From NCBI GenBank assembly GCA_003218345.1, contig QHNF01000029.1, forward strand, positions 1 to 10,718: a stretch of DNA of 10,718 bases, written 5' to 3'. The DNA comes from Verrucomicrobiota bacterium (lineage in GTDB: Bacteria > Verrucomicrobiota > Verrucomicrobiia > Chthoniobacterales > UBA10450). Below the pieces are notes generated by a model. It did no database searches. It saw only the letters and a list, made by a program, of their open reading frames with translations, and was not told the origin of the DNA. Below are positions 5,207 through 10,718 of this stretch, in pieces; the first letter of the stretch is position 1; every line of letters begins with the position of its first letter. The position numbers and the translations under genes were made by a program.

Positions 5207-5731
5207 ATGTCCTTTGATCTTCAACCCCGTCTAAAAGGCGAACTCATCGAGCTTCGCCCGCTGACGCCCGAAGACTGGGACGATCTTTTTACCGTCGCAT
5301 CCGACTCGTTCATCTGGGAACAGCATCCGGAGAGTGACCGCTACAGGGAAGATGTATTCAAAGTCTTCTTCAAAGAAGCGCTGGATTCCGGTGGCGCCTT
5401 TGTCGTGATTGACAATAAGACTCAACAAATCATCGGATCAACGCGCTTCCACGGTTACGATTCGGAGAAATCTGAGATTGAAATTGGATGGACCTTTTTG
5501 GCGCGAGAATATTGGGGCGGACGTTACAACCGGGAAATGAAACAGTTAATGCTGGCTCATGCGTTCAACTTTGTTGAGAGCGTGGTGTTTTTCGTCGACG
5601 AAAATAATATTCGCTCCCAAAAGGCCACGGAAAAAATCGGAGCAATCAGAAACGGTCTTGCGAAAAAAGTTTATGGAAACCGTCCGGCCTCTCTCAACGT
5701 AAAGTATGTAATCAGGAAAGCAGGAAACTGA
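5207..5731 (+). CDS. GNAT-family N-acetyltransferase (RimJ/RimL-like)
   Basis: 174 residues, the usual length. It opens with LKGELIELRPLTPEDWDDLF, the first strand and helix of RimJ/RimL-type GNAT enzymes. Residues 62-80 give central strands (GGAFVVID, IIGSTRF), EIGWTFLAREYWGG at 92-105 leads into the acetyl-CoA pyrophosphate loop, and VDENNIRSQKATEKIGA at 130-146 is the typical late motif. The loop reads YWGGRYNREMKQ rather than the more common WGxGYxTEA, as in some family branches. It would move an acetyl group from acetyl-CoA to an amine; the acceptor is unknown. ATG 5207 follows a purine-rich ACAAGA without a strong Shine-Dalgarno. Its first 34 bases are nearly repeated at 3963-3996. It is convergent with the DUF362 gene. 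Confidence 0.9.
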   Translation: MSFDLQPRLKGELIELRPLTPEDWDDLFTVASDSFIWEQHPESDRYREDVFKVFFKEALDSGGAFVVIDNKTQQIIGSTRFHGYDSEKSEIEIGWTFLAREYWGGRYNREMKQLMLAHAFNFVESVVFFVDENNIRSQKATEKIGAIRNGLAKKVYGNRPASLNVKYVIRKAGN

Positions 5732-5757
5732 TTGATGTCGTTGTAGAGAAGCGTTAT

Positions 5758-5782
5758 GCCTGCATAGTTTATTTTCGCAGGC
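5758..5782. terminator. Hairpin between convergent genes
   Basis: GCCTGC (5758-5763) and GCAGGC (5777-5782) form a six-pair stem around a 13-base T-rich loop, in the 70-base gap between the acetyltransferase (plus) and DUF362 (minus) ends. The position suits a shared terminator, but the loop is long and no clear T run follows on either strand. Confidence 0.3.
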
Positions 5783-5801
5783 GAGACCGGGACAAGCATC
5801 A

Positions 5802-6842
5802 TTATCGTCCGATATTTCTTACCTCGATCCGATTCGGCACCGAGTTACCCAGACCGAGCTGACTCGCAGAATCGATATACGCTGCAAGTGGGCCGATCGC
5901 AGGCAGACTCGCGCGTGCACGCCATTGCTCCAAATACTTCACGGCGATCGCATCCAAAGCGACCGGGTCCCTGCTTGCGTACAGCGTGGCATGATGAACT
6001 GCATAGTTCGGTTGCGACTGCGGACCACCCGCATACTGAGCGATGAGGCCATCCATCAAATTGAAAACAACCTTCTTTGCGATGAGCGGGTTAGCATAAA
6101 TTTCCGCAAGACTTTCCGCACCAAAACGAGAGCCTTGTGCGAAGCGACGCCAGTTGTCGATGTTGGGAATTGTCATGTTATAAATACAACCAGCGATCCC
6201 ATTCGTTTCGCTGACACTCATCACCGGAACATTGATGATCTTATTCACTTCGGTGGAAACGATGTTCGAAACATGACTCACATTGCTGGTGTTCTCGGTG
6301 TCGGAAAGCATTGGCATTTTCCTCGCGTCGCTAAGGAAATCGAAATCGCCCCAAACCAGTTTTCCCAGTAAAGGAGCAGACAGGATCGCTTTTGGATCAT
6401 ATCCGTCGCGCGGCGCGATTGCTTTCAGTTGATAACCATCCATTCCCAGTCGATAACCGGCCTCTTTGATTCCACCGAGAGACCTGTCCCAAACAATAAT
6501 GCTGCTGCGCGGATGGCCCCCCCCGACGAGCCCTTCTACGATCGCGTTTACGATGTCATGATGCGTTGTGAAAAGTTCGCCGCCTGCCGCGGAGATTTTA
6601 ATTCCAATTCTGTCGCTGGGAGAGACCAGCGACGCCCACGCCTTTCCCACGTCCGACTGGCCGGTAGCGGCGAGGACGAGGCGATTCACCATCTCATGCA
6701 CCACTCGCGAGTTCGTCTTATAACCTTTGATTGAGGCGGGATCGTGCACTGAATACACAATCGACGGTGTTGGCGTAGGCTGCGGTCCTTGCGCCAGCCC
6801 AGAGGCGATGGCGCAGAACAGAACGAGAGCTACATTTCGCAT
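5802..6842 (-). CDS. Exported DUF362-domain protein
   Basis: 346 residues from ATG 6842. A signal peptide (MRNVALVLFCAIASGLAQG) is followed by a Pro/Thr linker (PQPTPTPS) and one DUF362 domain. Recognisable parts are DRIGIKISAAGGELFTTHHD, a GGGHPRSSIIVWDRS segment, NKIINVPVMSVSETNGIAG with MTIPNIDNW, and DPVALDAIAVKYLEQWRA near the C-terminus. Many DUF362 proteins carry ferredoxin-type Cys clusters. This one has a single Cys (in GIAGCIYN) outside the signal peptide, so it lacks its own iron-sulfur cluster. Its activity is unknown. A frame to ATG 6956 exists, but its extra 38 residues come from the repeat and hemW leader region and lie before the signal peptide. It is divergent from hemW and probably has its own promoter in 6843-6959. 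Confidence 0.88.
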   Translation of the reverse strand: MRNVALVLFCAIASGLAQGPQPTPTPSIVYSVHDPASIKGYKTNSRVVHEMVNRLVLAATGQSDVGKAWASLVSPSDRIGIKISAAGGELFTTHHDIVNAIVEGLVGGGHPRSSIIVWDRSLGGIKEAGYRLGMDGYQLKAIAPRDGYDPKAILSAPLLGKLVWGDFDFLSDARKMPMLSDTENTSNVSHVSNIVSTEVNKIINVPVMSVSETNGIAGCIYNMTIPNIDNWRRFAQGSRFGAESLAEIYANPLIAKKVVFNLMDGLIAQYAGGPQSQPNYAVHHATLYASRDPVALDAIAVKYLEQWRARASLPAIGPLAAYIDSASQLGLGNSVPNRIEVRNIGR

Positions 6843-6925
6843 CAACGAGATGGTGGCTTTACGATTGGCAATGAGTTTATGAGTAACGCAGCGAATCACA
6901 ACTGCACAACAACGCATACAAATTT

Positions 6926-6985
6926 TGTAGGGCGTTTCTGTGAAACGCTGACCCAACAGATGGCGTCTGACACAGACGCCCTACA
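6926..6985. repeat. 60-base palindromic element with TGTAGGGCGT ends
   Basis: The ends are perfect inverted repeats, TGTAGGGCGT (6926-6935) and ACGCCCTACA (6976-6985). Inside are two perfect hairpins: GCGTTTC-TGT-GAAACGC (6932-6948) and GGCGTCTG-ACA-CAGACGCC (6962-6980). This is the form of a non-autonomous REP/MITE-like repeat. It carries the likely hemW start codon at 6960-6962, so the first nine codons of that gene would come from the element. Confidence 0.8.
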
Positions 6986-8105
6986 ACTCTCGCGCGGAAC
7001 GATTGGGCCAATCCGCCACATCTATGTTCACATCCCGTTCTGCGCACGTATCTGCCCGTATTGCGCATTCTACAAAGATTTGCTTGATCGTTCGCAGACG
7101 CAGCGATTTTGCCAGGCGATATTGGACGATCTAGGACGGCAGCGCGAAAACTTTGCGATATCACCTGAAACCATCTTCTTCGGTGGCGGCACTCCGACAG
7201 CTCTCACGACTTCGCAATTGGAATTTCTGCTCGAAGGTTTTCACCAGCAGCTCGATCTCTCGTCTCTTGAGGAATGGACGATCGAAGCGAATCCCGGGAG
7301 CGTGTCAGCACGCAAGGCAGCGGTCCTTCACAAACTCGGAGTGAATCGAATCAGTCTGGGCGTTCAGTCCTGGGACAATAAGTTGCTCAAAGTTTTGGGG
7401 CGTGAACACAGCGCAGAGCAAGCCGAGCAATCGTTTCATGATCTGCGAGCAGCCGGATTCTTCAACATCAATGTCGATCTCATGTTCGGATTGCCAGGAC
7501 AGACGATCGAGAATTGGAGGTCGACGCTGGAGAAAACCATTGCGCTACAACCTGATCACGTCTCCGCCTACTGTCTCACGTACGAGGAGGACACGGAGTT
7601 TTTCCTGCGCCACGCGCGCGGTGAATTTCGGCAGGACGCGGACGCAGACGCCGTATTTTTCGAAATTACGATGTCGCTCCTGGAAGACGCCGGTTACGAA
7701 CATTACGAAATCTCAAACTATGCGCGTCCCGGGTTCTCGTCGGTTCACAACCGCGCCTATTGGATGGGCAAAGATTATCTCGGCATTGGCCCGAGCGCGT
7801 TTTCAACTGTCGGAATGCAGCGATGGCAGAACGTCTGTGATTATCGCGCTTACAGCGATCGCGTCATTTCCGGCCGCTCACCGATTGGATCCACCGAAAA
7901 TCTGACGAACGAAATGAAACGCACAGAGCGAATCGCACTCTCGTTGCGCACCAGCGACGGAGTTTCCGCTTCCGAACTGAAGGCTTTCGCGCAAGAAACG
8001 AATGAGTGCATTGCCCTTGGGTTGCTTCGAGAGGCGAACGGCAATTTTGTGCTGACGCGAAAAGGCAAAGAGCTGGCTGATTCCGTTGCCGAGGCGTTTC
8101 TGTAG
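6960..8105 (+). CDS. hemW: HemW, radical-SAM heme chaperone
   Basis: 381 residues from ATG 6960. IYVHIPFCARICPYCAFY holds the radical-SAM cluster motif C-x3-C-x2-C (Cys28, 32, 35). Phe37 stands where HemN (oxygen-independent coproporphyrinogen III oxidase) has a fourth Cys, and HNRAYW (263-268) is the HemW signature, so this is HemW rather than HemN. GGGTPT (75-80), EANPGSV, GVNRISLGVQSWD and DLMFGLPGQT complete the SAM-binding barrel, and the HemN_C winged helix closes the protein. HemW binds heme and passes it to target hemoproteins such as respiratory enzymes, in the cytosol or at the membrane face. In-frame ATGs at 6879 and 6789 would add 27 or 57 unlike-family residues, and no standard start lies between 6963 and the conserved core, so 6960 is preferred. 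It is divergent from the DUF362 gene. Confidence 0.95.
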   Translation: MASDTDALQLSRGTIGPIRHIYVHIPFCARICPYCAFYKDLLDRSQTQRFCQAILDDLGRQRENFAISPETIFFGGGTPTALTTSQLEFLLEGFHQQLDLSSLEEWTIEANPGSVSARKAAVLHKLGVNRISLGVQSWDNKLLKVLGREHSAEQAEQSFHDLRAAGFFNINVDLMFGLPGQTIENWRSTLEKTIALQPDHVSAYCLTYEEDTEFFLRHARGEFRQDADADAVFFEITMSLLEDAGYEHYEISNYARPGFSSVHNRAYWMGKDYLGIGPSAFSTVGMQRWQNVCDYRAYSDRVISGRSPIGSTENLTNEMKRTERIALSLRTSDGVSASELKAFAQETNECIALGLLREANGNFVLTRKGKELADSVAEAFL

Positions 8106-8172
8106 TCGCTTCAGAAAACCGCGGACGACGCTGATTACTCGGATAGCCCTCGCAGGCGAGCGCTCGCTCGCC

Positions 8173-8210
8173 GCACAGACAAGATGTCTGTGCCACCCCG
8201 CGTGCGCGGG
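8173..8210. repeat. Two adjacent GC-rich hairpins after hemW
   Basis: A nine-pair stem GCACAGACA-AGA-TGTCTGTGC (8173-8193) is followed by CCCGCG-TG-CGCGGG (8197-8210). Just before them, 8155-8172 is a near-palindrome of GCGAGC units. They lie in the 170-base gap between the ends of hemW (plus) and the small membrane-protein gene (minus). They could help end transcription from both sides, but no T run follows. The two-hairpin layout is more like a dispersed repeat. Confidence 0.6.
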
Positions 8211-8275
8211 CATGTCGCGCGCTTCAAACTGCGATTTTCGAGGCCGAAATATCAGGCTCCCCGCGCAGCTGCGCC

Positions 8276-8578
8276 CTAATAGATGTCTGTATCGGCGGTA
8301 TAGCCAGAATCCCCGCGAATGGAACGCAGACGGGCGCGACTCCCCCACTCCGATTCTGGCCGATTGATTTGGCCTAGTGCGATTTTCACAAGCCACGGCG
8401 CCGCTGCCAACGCACCGATTGCAACGAGCGCAACTGCAGCTGCCTGACGCAATGGAGGCCTGATCTTATCTGCCATCAAAATTCCTAAACCGACGCCAAT
8501 CGCGGTGCGGGTAACGAACAGTAATGGGTCAAGCGGAAGCTGTTCGGAGCTTTTTGAAATGGATATCGGGAGAGACAT
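8276..8578 (-). CDS. Small two-helix membrane protein, unknown function
   Basis: 100 residues. After a polar N-terminus (SSEQLPLDP) come two hydrophobic segments at about 18-36 (FVTRTAIGVGLGILMADKI) and 45-69 (QAAAVALVAIGALAAAPWLV), then a charged tail (INRPESEWGSRARLRSIRGD) ending in YTADTDIY. Clean helix-loop-helix architecture with an Arg/Lys-rich loop (ADKIRPPLRQ) supports a real gene. I recall no named family and see no catalytic or metal site. The ATG at 8578 is preceded by GGTAGGC with short spacing. It is convergent with hemW and divergent from the guanylyltransferase, with a 151-base shared upstream region that holds a repeat element. Its function cannot be inferred. Confidence 0.7.
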   Translation of the reverse strand: MSLPISISKSSEQLPLDPLLFVTRTAIGVGLGILMADKIRPPLRQAAAVALVAIGALAAAPWLVKIALGQINRPESEWGSRARLRSIRGDSGYTADTDIY

Positions 8579-8629
8579 CGCCTACCATATACGTCGCGTT
8601 TGGGAAAAAGAAACGCCAAAATGCTGCTC

Positions 8630-8718
8630 TGTCATCTCGAGCGAAGCGGAGTTGAGAAATCCCGCGATGCAACCGTAGCGTAATTTCACGGAATGTCTCG
8701 ACTTCACTCGACATGACA
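8630..8718. repeat. 89-base imperfect inverted repeat, TGTCAT ends
   Basis: The left arm (8630-8663) begins TGTCATCTCGAGCGAAGCGG. The right arm (8690-8718), read as its complement, begins TGTCATGTCGAGTGAAGTCG, so the arms match closely but with gaps. The middle is about 26 unpaired bases. Sequences of the TGTCATCCTGAGCGAAG type are, as I recall, widespread dispersed intergenic repeats in Acidobacteria, Verrucomicrobia and others. The right end is 11 bases from the guanylyltransferase start codon, so it occupies where a leader and ribosome-binding site would be. Confidence 0.75.
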
Positions 8719-8729
8719 CAACTCAGAAT

Positions 8730-9803
8730 ATGCTAAAGCCGATCTACGCGCTCGTTCTCGCCGGTGGTAGCGGTGAGCGCTTTTGGCCTTTGAGCAGACG
8801 GGCCCGTCCTAAACAACTGCTTCGTCTCGTCTCGAATGAAACCCTGCTCGAAGAAACTGTCGCGCGCCTTGAAGGGTTAGTTTCGCGCGAACGTATTCTG
8901 ATCCTGACAAACACGGAACAGGAAAGGGCGGTTCGCAAATTGCTCAGGTGTTTCCCGACGGAAAATATCGTGGCGGAACCGGCTAAGCGTGACACAGCTG
9001 CGGCAGTCGCCCTCGGCACTGGTTGGGTGGCAGCCCGCGATCACGGAGCCATCATGATCGTCCTTCCCGCCGATCATGTCATTGCCAACCGGGTGGCTTT
9101 TCAGGAAACGCTGGCCCTTGCTGCCGACGCGGCCGAGGAAACGGGCGAGCTTGTAACCGTCGGCATCAAACCAACATGGGCGTGTCCCGGATTCGGTTAC
9201 ATTGAGCACGGCAAGCCAGTTCATTTGCGCAAACGTTCCGACAAAGATGCGATTCATCGGGTCCTGCGCTTTCGCGAGAAGCCTAATCTTGATCTGGCCG
9301 AATCGTTCTTGCGAAAAGGAAATTTCCGGTGGAACGCGGGAATGTTCGTTTGGTCAGTTCCCACTGTGCTCCGCGAGTTCAACCGTCACGCGCCGGCGCT
9401 GGCGGATTTCATTTCCCAGCTTTGCGCTCCAGAAAATTTCGAAAAAGCTTTGTGTGACCGCTTCAGCAAGCTGCCGCGAATCTCATTCGATTATGCGATC
9501 ATGGAAAAAGCGGATCACGTCCTTGTGGTGGAGGCCAGCTTCGATTGGGACGACATCGGAAGCTGGAGAGCGGTAGCAAATTATTTTGAGAAGGACCAAC
9601 AAGGAAATGCTGCCAACCGCGCCATTACCGCAGTTGATTCCAGCAACAACATCGTTTTCGAGGAGGATGGGACAACCATCGCGCTGCTTGGAGTTCGTGA
9701 CTTGATTGTGGTGCGAACGAAGGATGCACTTCTGGTTTGTCACCGGCACGAAGCGGAAAAAATCAAAGAGTTGGTCGGCAAACTTCCGCCCGAACTGCAG
9801 TGA
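8730..9803 (+). CDS. manC: Mannose-1-phosphate guanylyltransferase
   Basis: 357 residues, the length of single-domain guanylyltransferases without the phosphomannose-isomerase half of bifunctional ManC. It joins mannose 1-phosphate and GTP to make GDP-mannose for glycans, in the cytosol. The nucleotide-binding signature LAGGSGERFWPLSR is at 10-23, with Lys28 in PKQ. EPAKRDTA (83-90), LPADH (112-116, metal/nucleotide Asp), GFGYIE (154-159), FREKP (181-185), WNAGMFVW (201-208), DYAIMEK (254-260) and DWDDIGSW (272-279) follow in the usual order. ATG 8730 has no clear Shine-Dalgarno, and a repeat element ends just before it. The stop is 11 bases before the ruvX ATG, implying one transcript. The manC name is assigned by family; a GDP-sugar specificity other than mannose is possible. 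Confidence 0.92.
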   Translation: MLKPIYALVLAGGSGERFWPLSRRARPKQLLRLVSNETLLEETVARLEGLVSRERILILTNTEQERAVRKLLRCFPTENIVAEPAKRDTAAAVALGTGWVAARDHGAIMIVLPADHVIANRVAFQETLALAADAAEETGELVTVGIKPTWACPGFGYIEHGKPVHLRKRSDKDAIHRVLRFREKPNLDLAESFLRKGNFRWNAGMFVWSVPTVLREFNRHAPALADFISQLCAPENFEKALCDRFSKLPRISFDYAIMEKADHVLVVEASFDWDDIGSWRAVANYFEKDQQGNAANRAITAVDSSNNIVFEEDGTTIALLGVRDLIVVRTKDALLVCHRHEAEKIKELVGKLPPELQ

Positions 9804-9814
9804 TCTGAGGCGTG

Positions 9815-10249
9815 ATGAATCCAATTTTGGCTATCGATTTCGGTCGGGCGCGTATCGGAGCGGCAATCTCCGATCAACTACAGTTGCTGGCGCATCCGCT
9901 CGAAACCATTCCAGCGAATGAGCGTGCGACATCGCGGGTGGCGGAAATCGTCGGCGAAAAGAAAGTCGATCATGTCGTGGCCGGGATGCCCCGTCAGATG
10001 AACGGCCAGATCGGCGCCGCCGCAAACGAGGTCCTCCAGTTTGTGGAAAAGCTGCGTGCGATTCTGCCGTGTCCAGTGGTCACTTGGGACGAACGGTTGA
10101 CCACCGCCGCGGCGCACAGCGCGCTGCGTGACGCAGGAAAGAAAACGCGACACACCCGGGGCTACATAGACCAGGTAGCCGCCCAAATGATTTTGCAGAG
10201 CTATCTCGATCGGCGCGCCGCAAACGCGGCAGCCAAAAGTGATCAGTGA
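9815..10249 (+). CDS. ruvX: RuvX/YqgF, putative Holliday junction resolvase (pre-16S rRNA nuclease fold)
   Basis: 144 residues of RNase H fold. ILAIDFGRARIGAAISD gives the first catalytic Asp (Asp8). VDHVVAGMPRQMNGQIG is the central motif. WDERLTT holds Glu93, and RGYIDQVAAQMIL holds Asp119. These three acidic residues are the metal-binding set of YqgF/RuvX. YqgF matures the 5' end of 16S rRNA in E. coli, and a Holliday-junction role has been proposed for the family; which applies here is unknown. GAGG at 9807-9810 supports ATG 9815 (four-base spacing). GTG 9812, one codon earlier, is too close to it. It follows manC by 11 bases and precedes truA. The last codons (SDQ, stop) lie inside the heptad repeat starting at 10239, so the C-terminus may have been reshaped by that element. 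Confidence 0.94.
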   Translation: MNPILAIDFGRARIGAAISDQLQLLAHPLETIPANERATSRVAEIVGEKKVDHVVAGMPRQMNGQIGAAANEVLQFVEKLRAILPCPVVTWDERLTTAAAHSALRDAGKKTRHTRGYIDQVAAQMILQSYLDRRAANAAAKSDQ

Positions 10250-10301
10250 TCGGTGATCTGGGAACAGTAATTTTGATACCGATCACTGATCACCGATCAC
10301 G
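10239..10301. repeat. Inverted arrays of GTGATC heptads between ruvX and truA
   Basis: Three heptads GTGATCA, GTGATCG and GTGATCT (10239-10259) are mirrored by GATCACT, GATCACC and GATCACG (10281-10301). They can pair through a perfect 14-base stem: GATCAGTGATCGGT at 10241-10254 and ACCGATCACTGATC at 10278-10291, with a 23-base loop. The left array contains the ruvX stop codon; the right one ends at the truA ribosome-binding site. It could act as a structured intercistronic spacer, a protein-binding site, or a dispersed repeat. A terminator is less likely because no T run follows the stem. Confidence 0.85.
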
Positions 10302-10305
10302 AGGA
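10301..10305 (+). promoter_or_regulatory. Ribosome-binding site of truA
   Basis: GAGGA ends five bases before ATG 10311 and is one of the clearest Shine-Dalgarno sequences in the window. Its first G is also the last base of the preceding heptad array, so the hairpin there could affect access to it. Confidence 0.7.
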
Positions 10306-10310
10306 TTGCC

Positions 10311-10718
10311 ATGGCACGAAGACTAAAACTAATCGTGGCGTACGATGGAGCAGAATTCGCAGGTTGGCAGAGCCAATTTCATCGCAACACTATCCAGGAT
10401 CATCTGGAGCGCGCGTTTGCGCGCGTCATTGGCAAGCCTGTGCGCGTTCATGGAGCCGGGCGAACAGACGCTGGCGTCCACGCCCTCGGGCAATGCGCGC
10501 ACGTCGAGGTTACCAACGGCCGCTTGTCAGCCCCGCGCTGGACGAATGCGCTTAATGCGTTGCTGCCTCCGACAATCCGCGTGCTTCGGTGCCGATATAT
10601 GTCGAACGATTACCACGCGCGTCTTTCAGCAAAAGGAAAAATCTATCGCTACAGAATCTGGTCCGCTGATGTTCTGCCTCCTTTCGAATATCGTCGTGCC
10701 TGGCATATCGCGCGCCCG
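10311..10718 (+). CDS. truA: tRNA pseudouridine(38-40) synthase TruA, N-terminal part
   Basis: 136 codons are present before the right edge, about half of the usual 245-270. The start MARRLKLIVAYDGAEFAGWQ is the typical first TruA strand. GAGRTDAGVHA (48-58) carries the catalytic Asp53, which attacks the uracil base. HARLSAKGKIYRYRIW, about 105-120, is the second conserved block with the substrate-binding Arg/Tyr residues. TruA converts uridines 38-40 of tRNA anticodon arms to pseudouridine and works as a cytosolic dimer. The start is supported by GAGGA with good spacing. It is 61 bases after ruvX on the same strand and probably cotranscribed, with a long hairpin between them. The missing C-terminal half is outside the window and not evidence of damage. 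Confidence 0.95.
   Translation, partial: MARRLKLIVAYDGAEFAGWQSQFHRNTIQDHLERAFARVIGKPVRVHGAGRTDAGVHALGQCAHVEVTNGRLSAPRWTNALNALLPPTIRVLRCRYMSNDYHARLSAKGKIYRYRIWSADVLPPFEYRRAWHIARP

Noticed and set aside
6789..6959. N-terminal extension of HemW (57 residues) and the mirror extension of DUF362 to 6956
   Set aside because: The two extensions overlap each other on opposite strands and run through a palindromic repeat; the DUF362 signal peptide starts at 6842 and the HemW core soon after 6960.
6926..6985. Operator or riboswitch for hemW
   Set aside because: Perfect inverted ends with two internal hairpins match a dispersed repeat better than any heme-responsive leader I know; regulation remains only a side possibility.
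8086..8367. Plus-strand frame of 93 residues after hemW
   Set aside because: It crosses the hairpin cluster and lies antisense to a two-helix membrane protein; no domain is visible.
10239..10301. CRISPR-like array
   Set aside because: Units are seven bases, directly adjacent and inverted in two blocks, with no spacers and no cas genes nearby.
1..10718. A new defence, secondary-metabolite or phage-derived system
   Set aside because: No nuclease-helicase pairs, reverse transcriptases, toxin-antitoxin pairs, integrases or biosynthetic enzymes were recognised; the coding content is ordinary chromosomal genes.

Overview
The window reads as a piece of a free-living, probably soil-dwelling bacterial chromosome. 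The mix of genes (a CENP-V/GFA protein, a DUF362 protein, an exported kelch protein, HemW, and a guanylyltransferase next to RuvX and TruA), the weak Shine-Dalgarno signals and the abundance of short palindromic intergenic repeats suggest a member of the Verrucomicrobiota (Chthoniobacterales / Candidatus Udaeobacter-like). An acidobacterium is the main alternative. This placement rests on recall and general resemblance, not on a search. I see no rRNA, tRNA, CRISPR array, transposase, phage gene or recognisable defence cassette.

Layout. The left edge holds the N-terminus of a small DMT/EamA-type membrane transporter (minus strand). After a repeat-bearing gap comes a GFA-family zinc protein (plus). 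It converges on four minus-strand genes, which in transcription order are: an AraC-family regulator, a secreted small protein, a four-helix membrane protein 11 nt further on, and an ABM-like small protein. A gene-poor, repeat-rich stretch (3414-4041) follows. It ends in a broken copy of the 5' end of an acetyltransferase gene, then an exported six-bladed kelch propeller, then the intact acetyltransferase. An exported DUF362 protein (minus) is divergent from hemW (plus). A small two-helix membrane protein (minus) is divergent from a plus-strand run of manC-type guanylyltransferase, ruvX and truA, which runs off the right edge.

How the genes relate. Most are single housekeeping or accessory genes. 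Two groups may be co-transcribed: AraC regulator / secreted protein / membrane protein, and guanylyltransferase / ruvX / truA. The first could be a regulated envelope-stress or ligand-response unit, but its substrate cannot be read from sequence. The second joins GDP-mannose supply with RNase H-fold (YqgF) and tRNA-modification housekeeping genes, and looks like positional rather than functional linkage.

The most unusual content lies between and at the edges of genes. Several different inverted-repeat elements sit directly on gene boundaries: one carries the likely hemW start codon, one supplies the last codons of ruvX, and one ends 11 nt before the manC start. The kelch gene lies between two copies of the same acetyltransferase 5' end. 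I did not find convincing evidence for a complete new multi-gene system.
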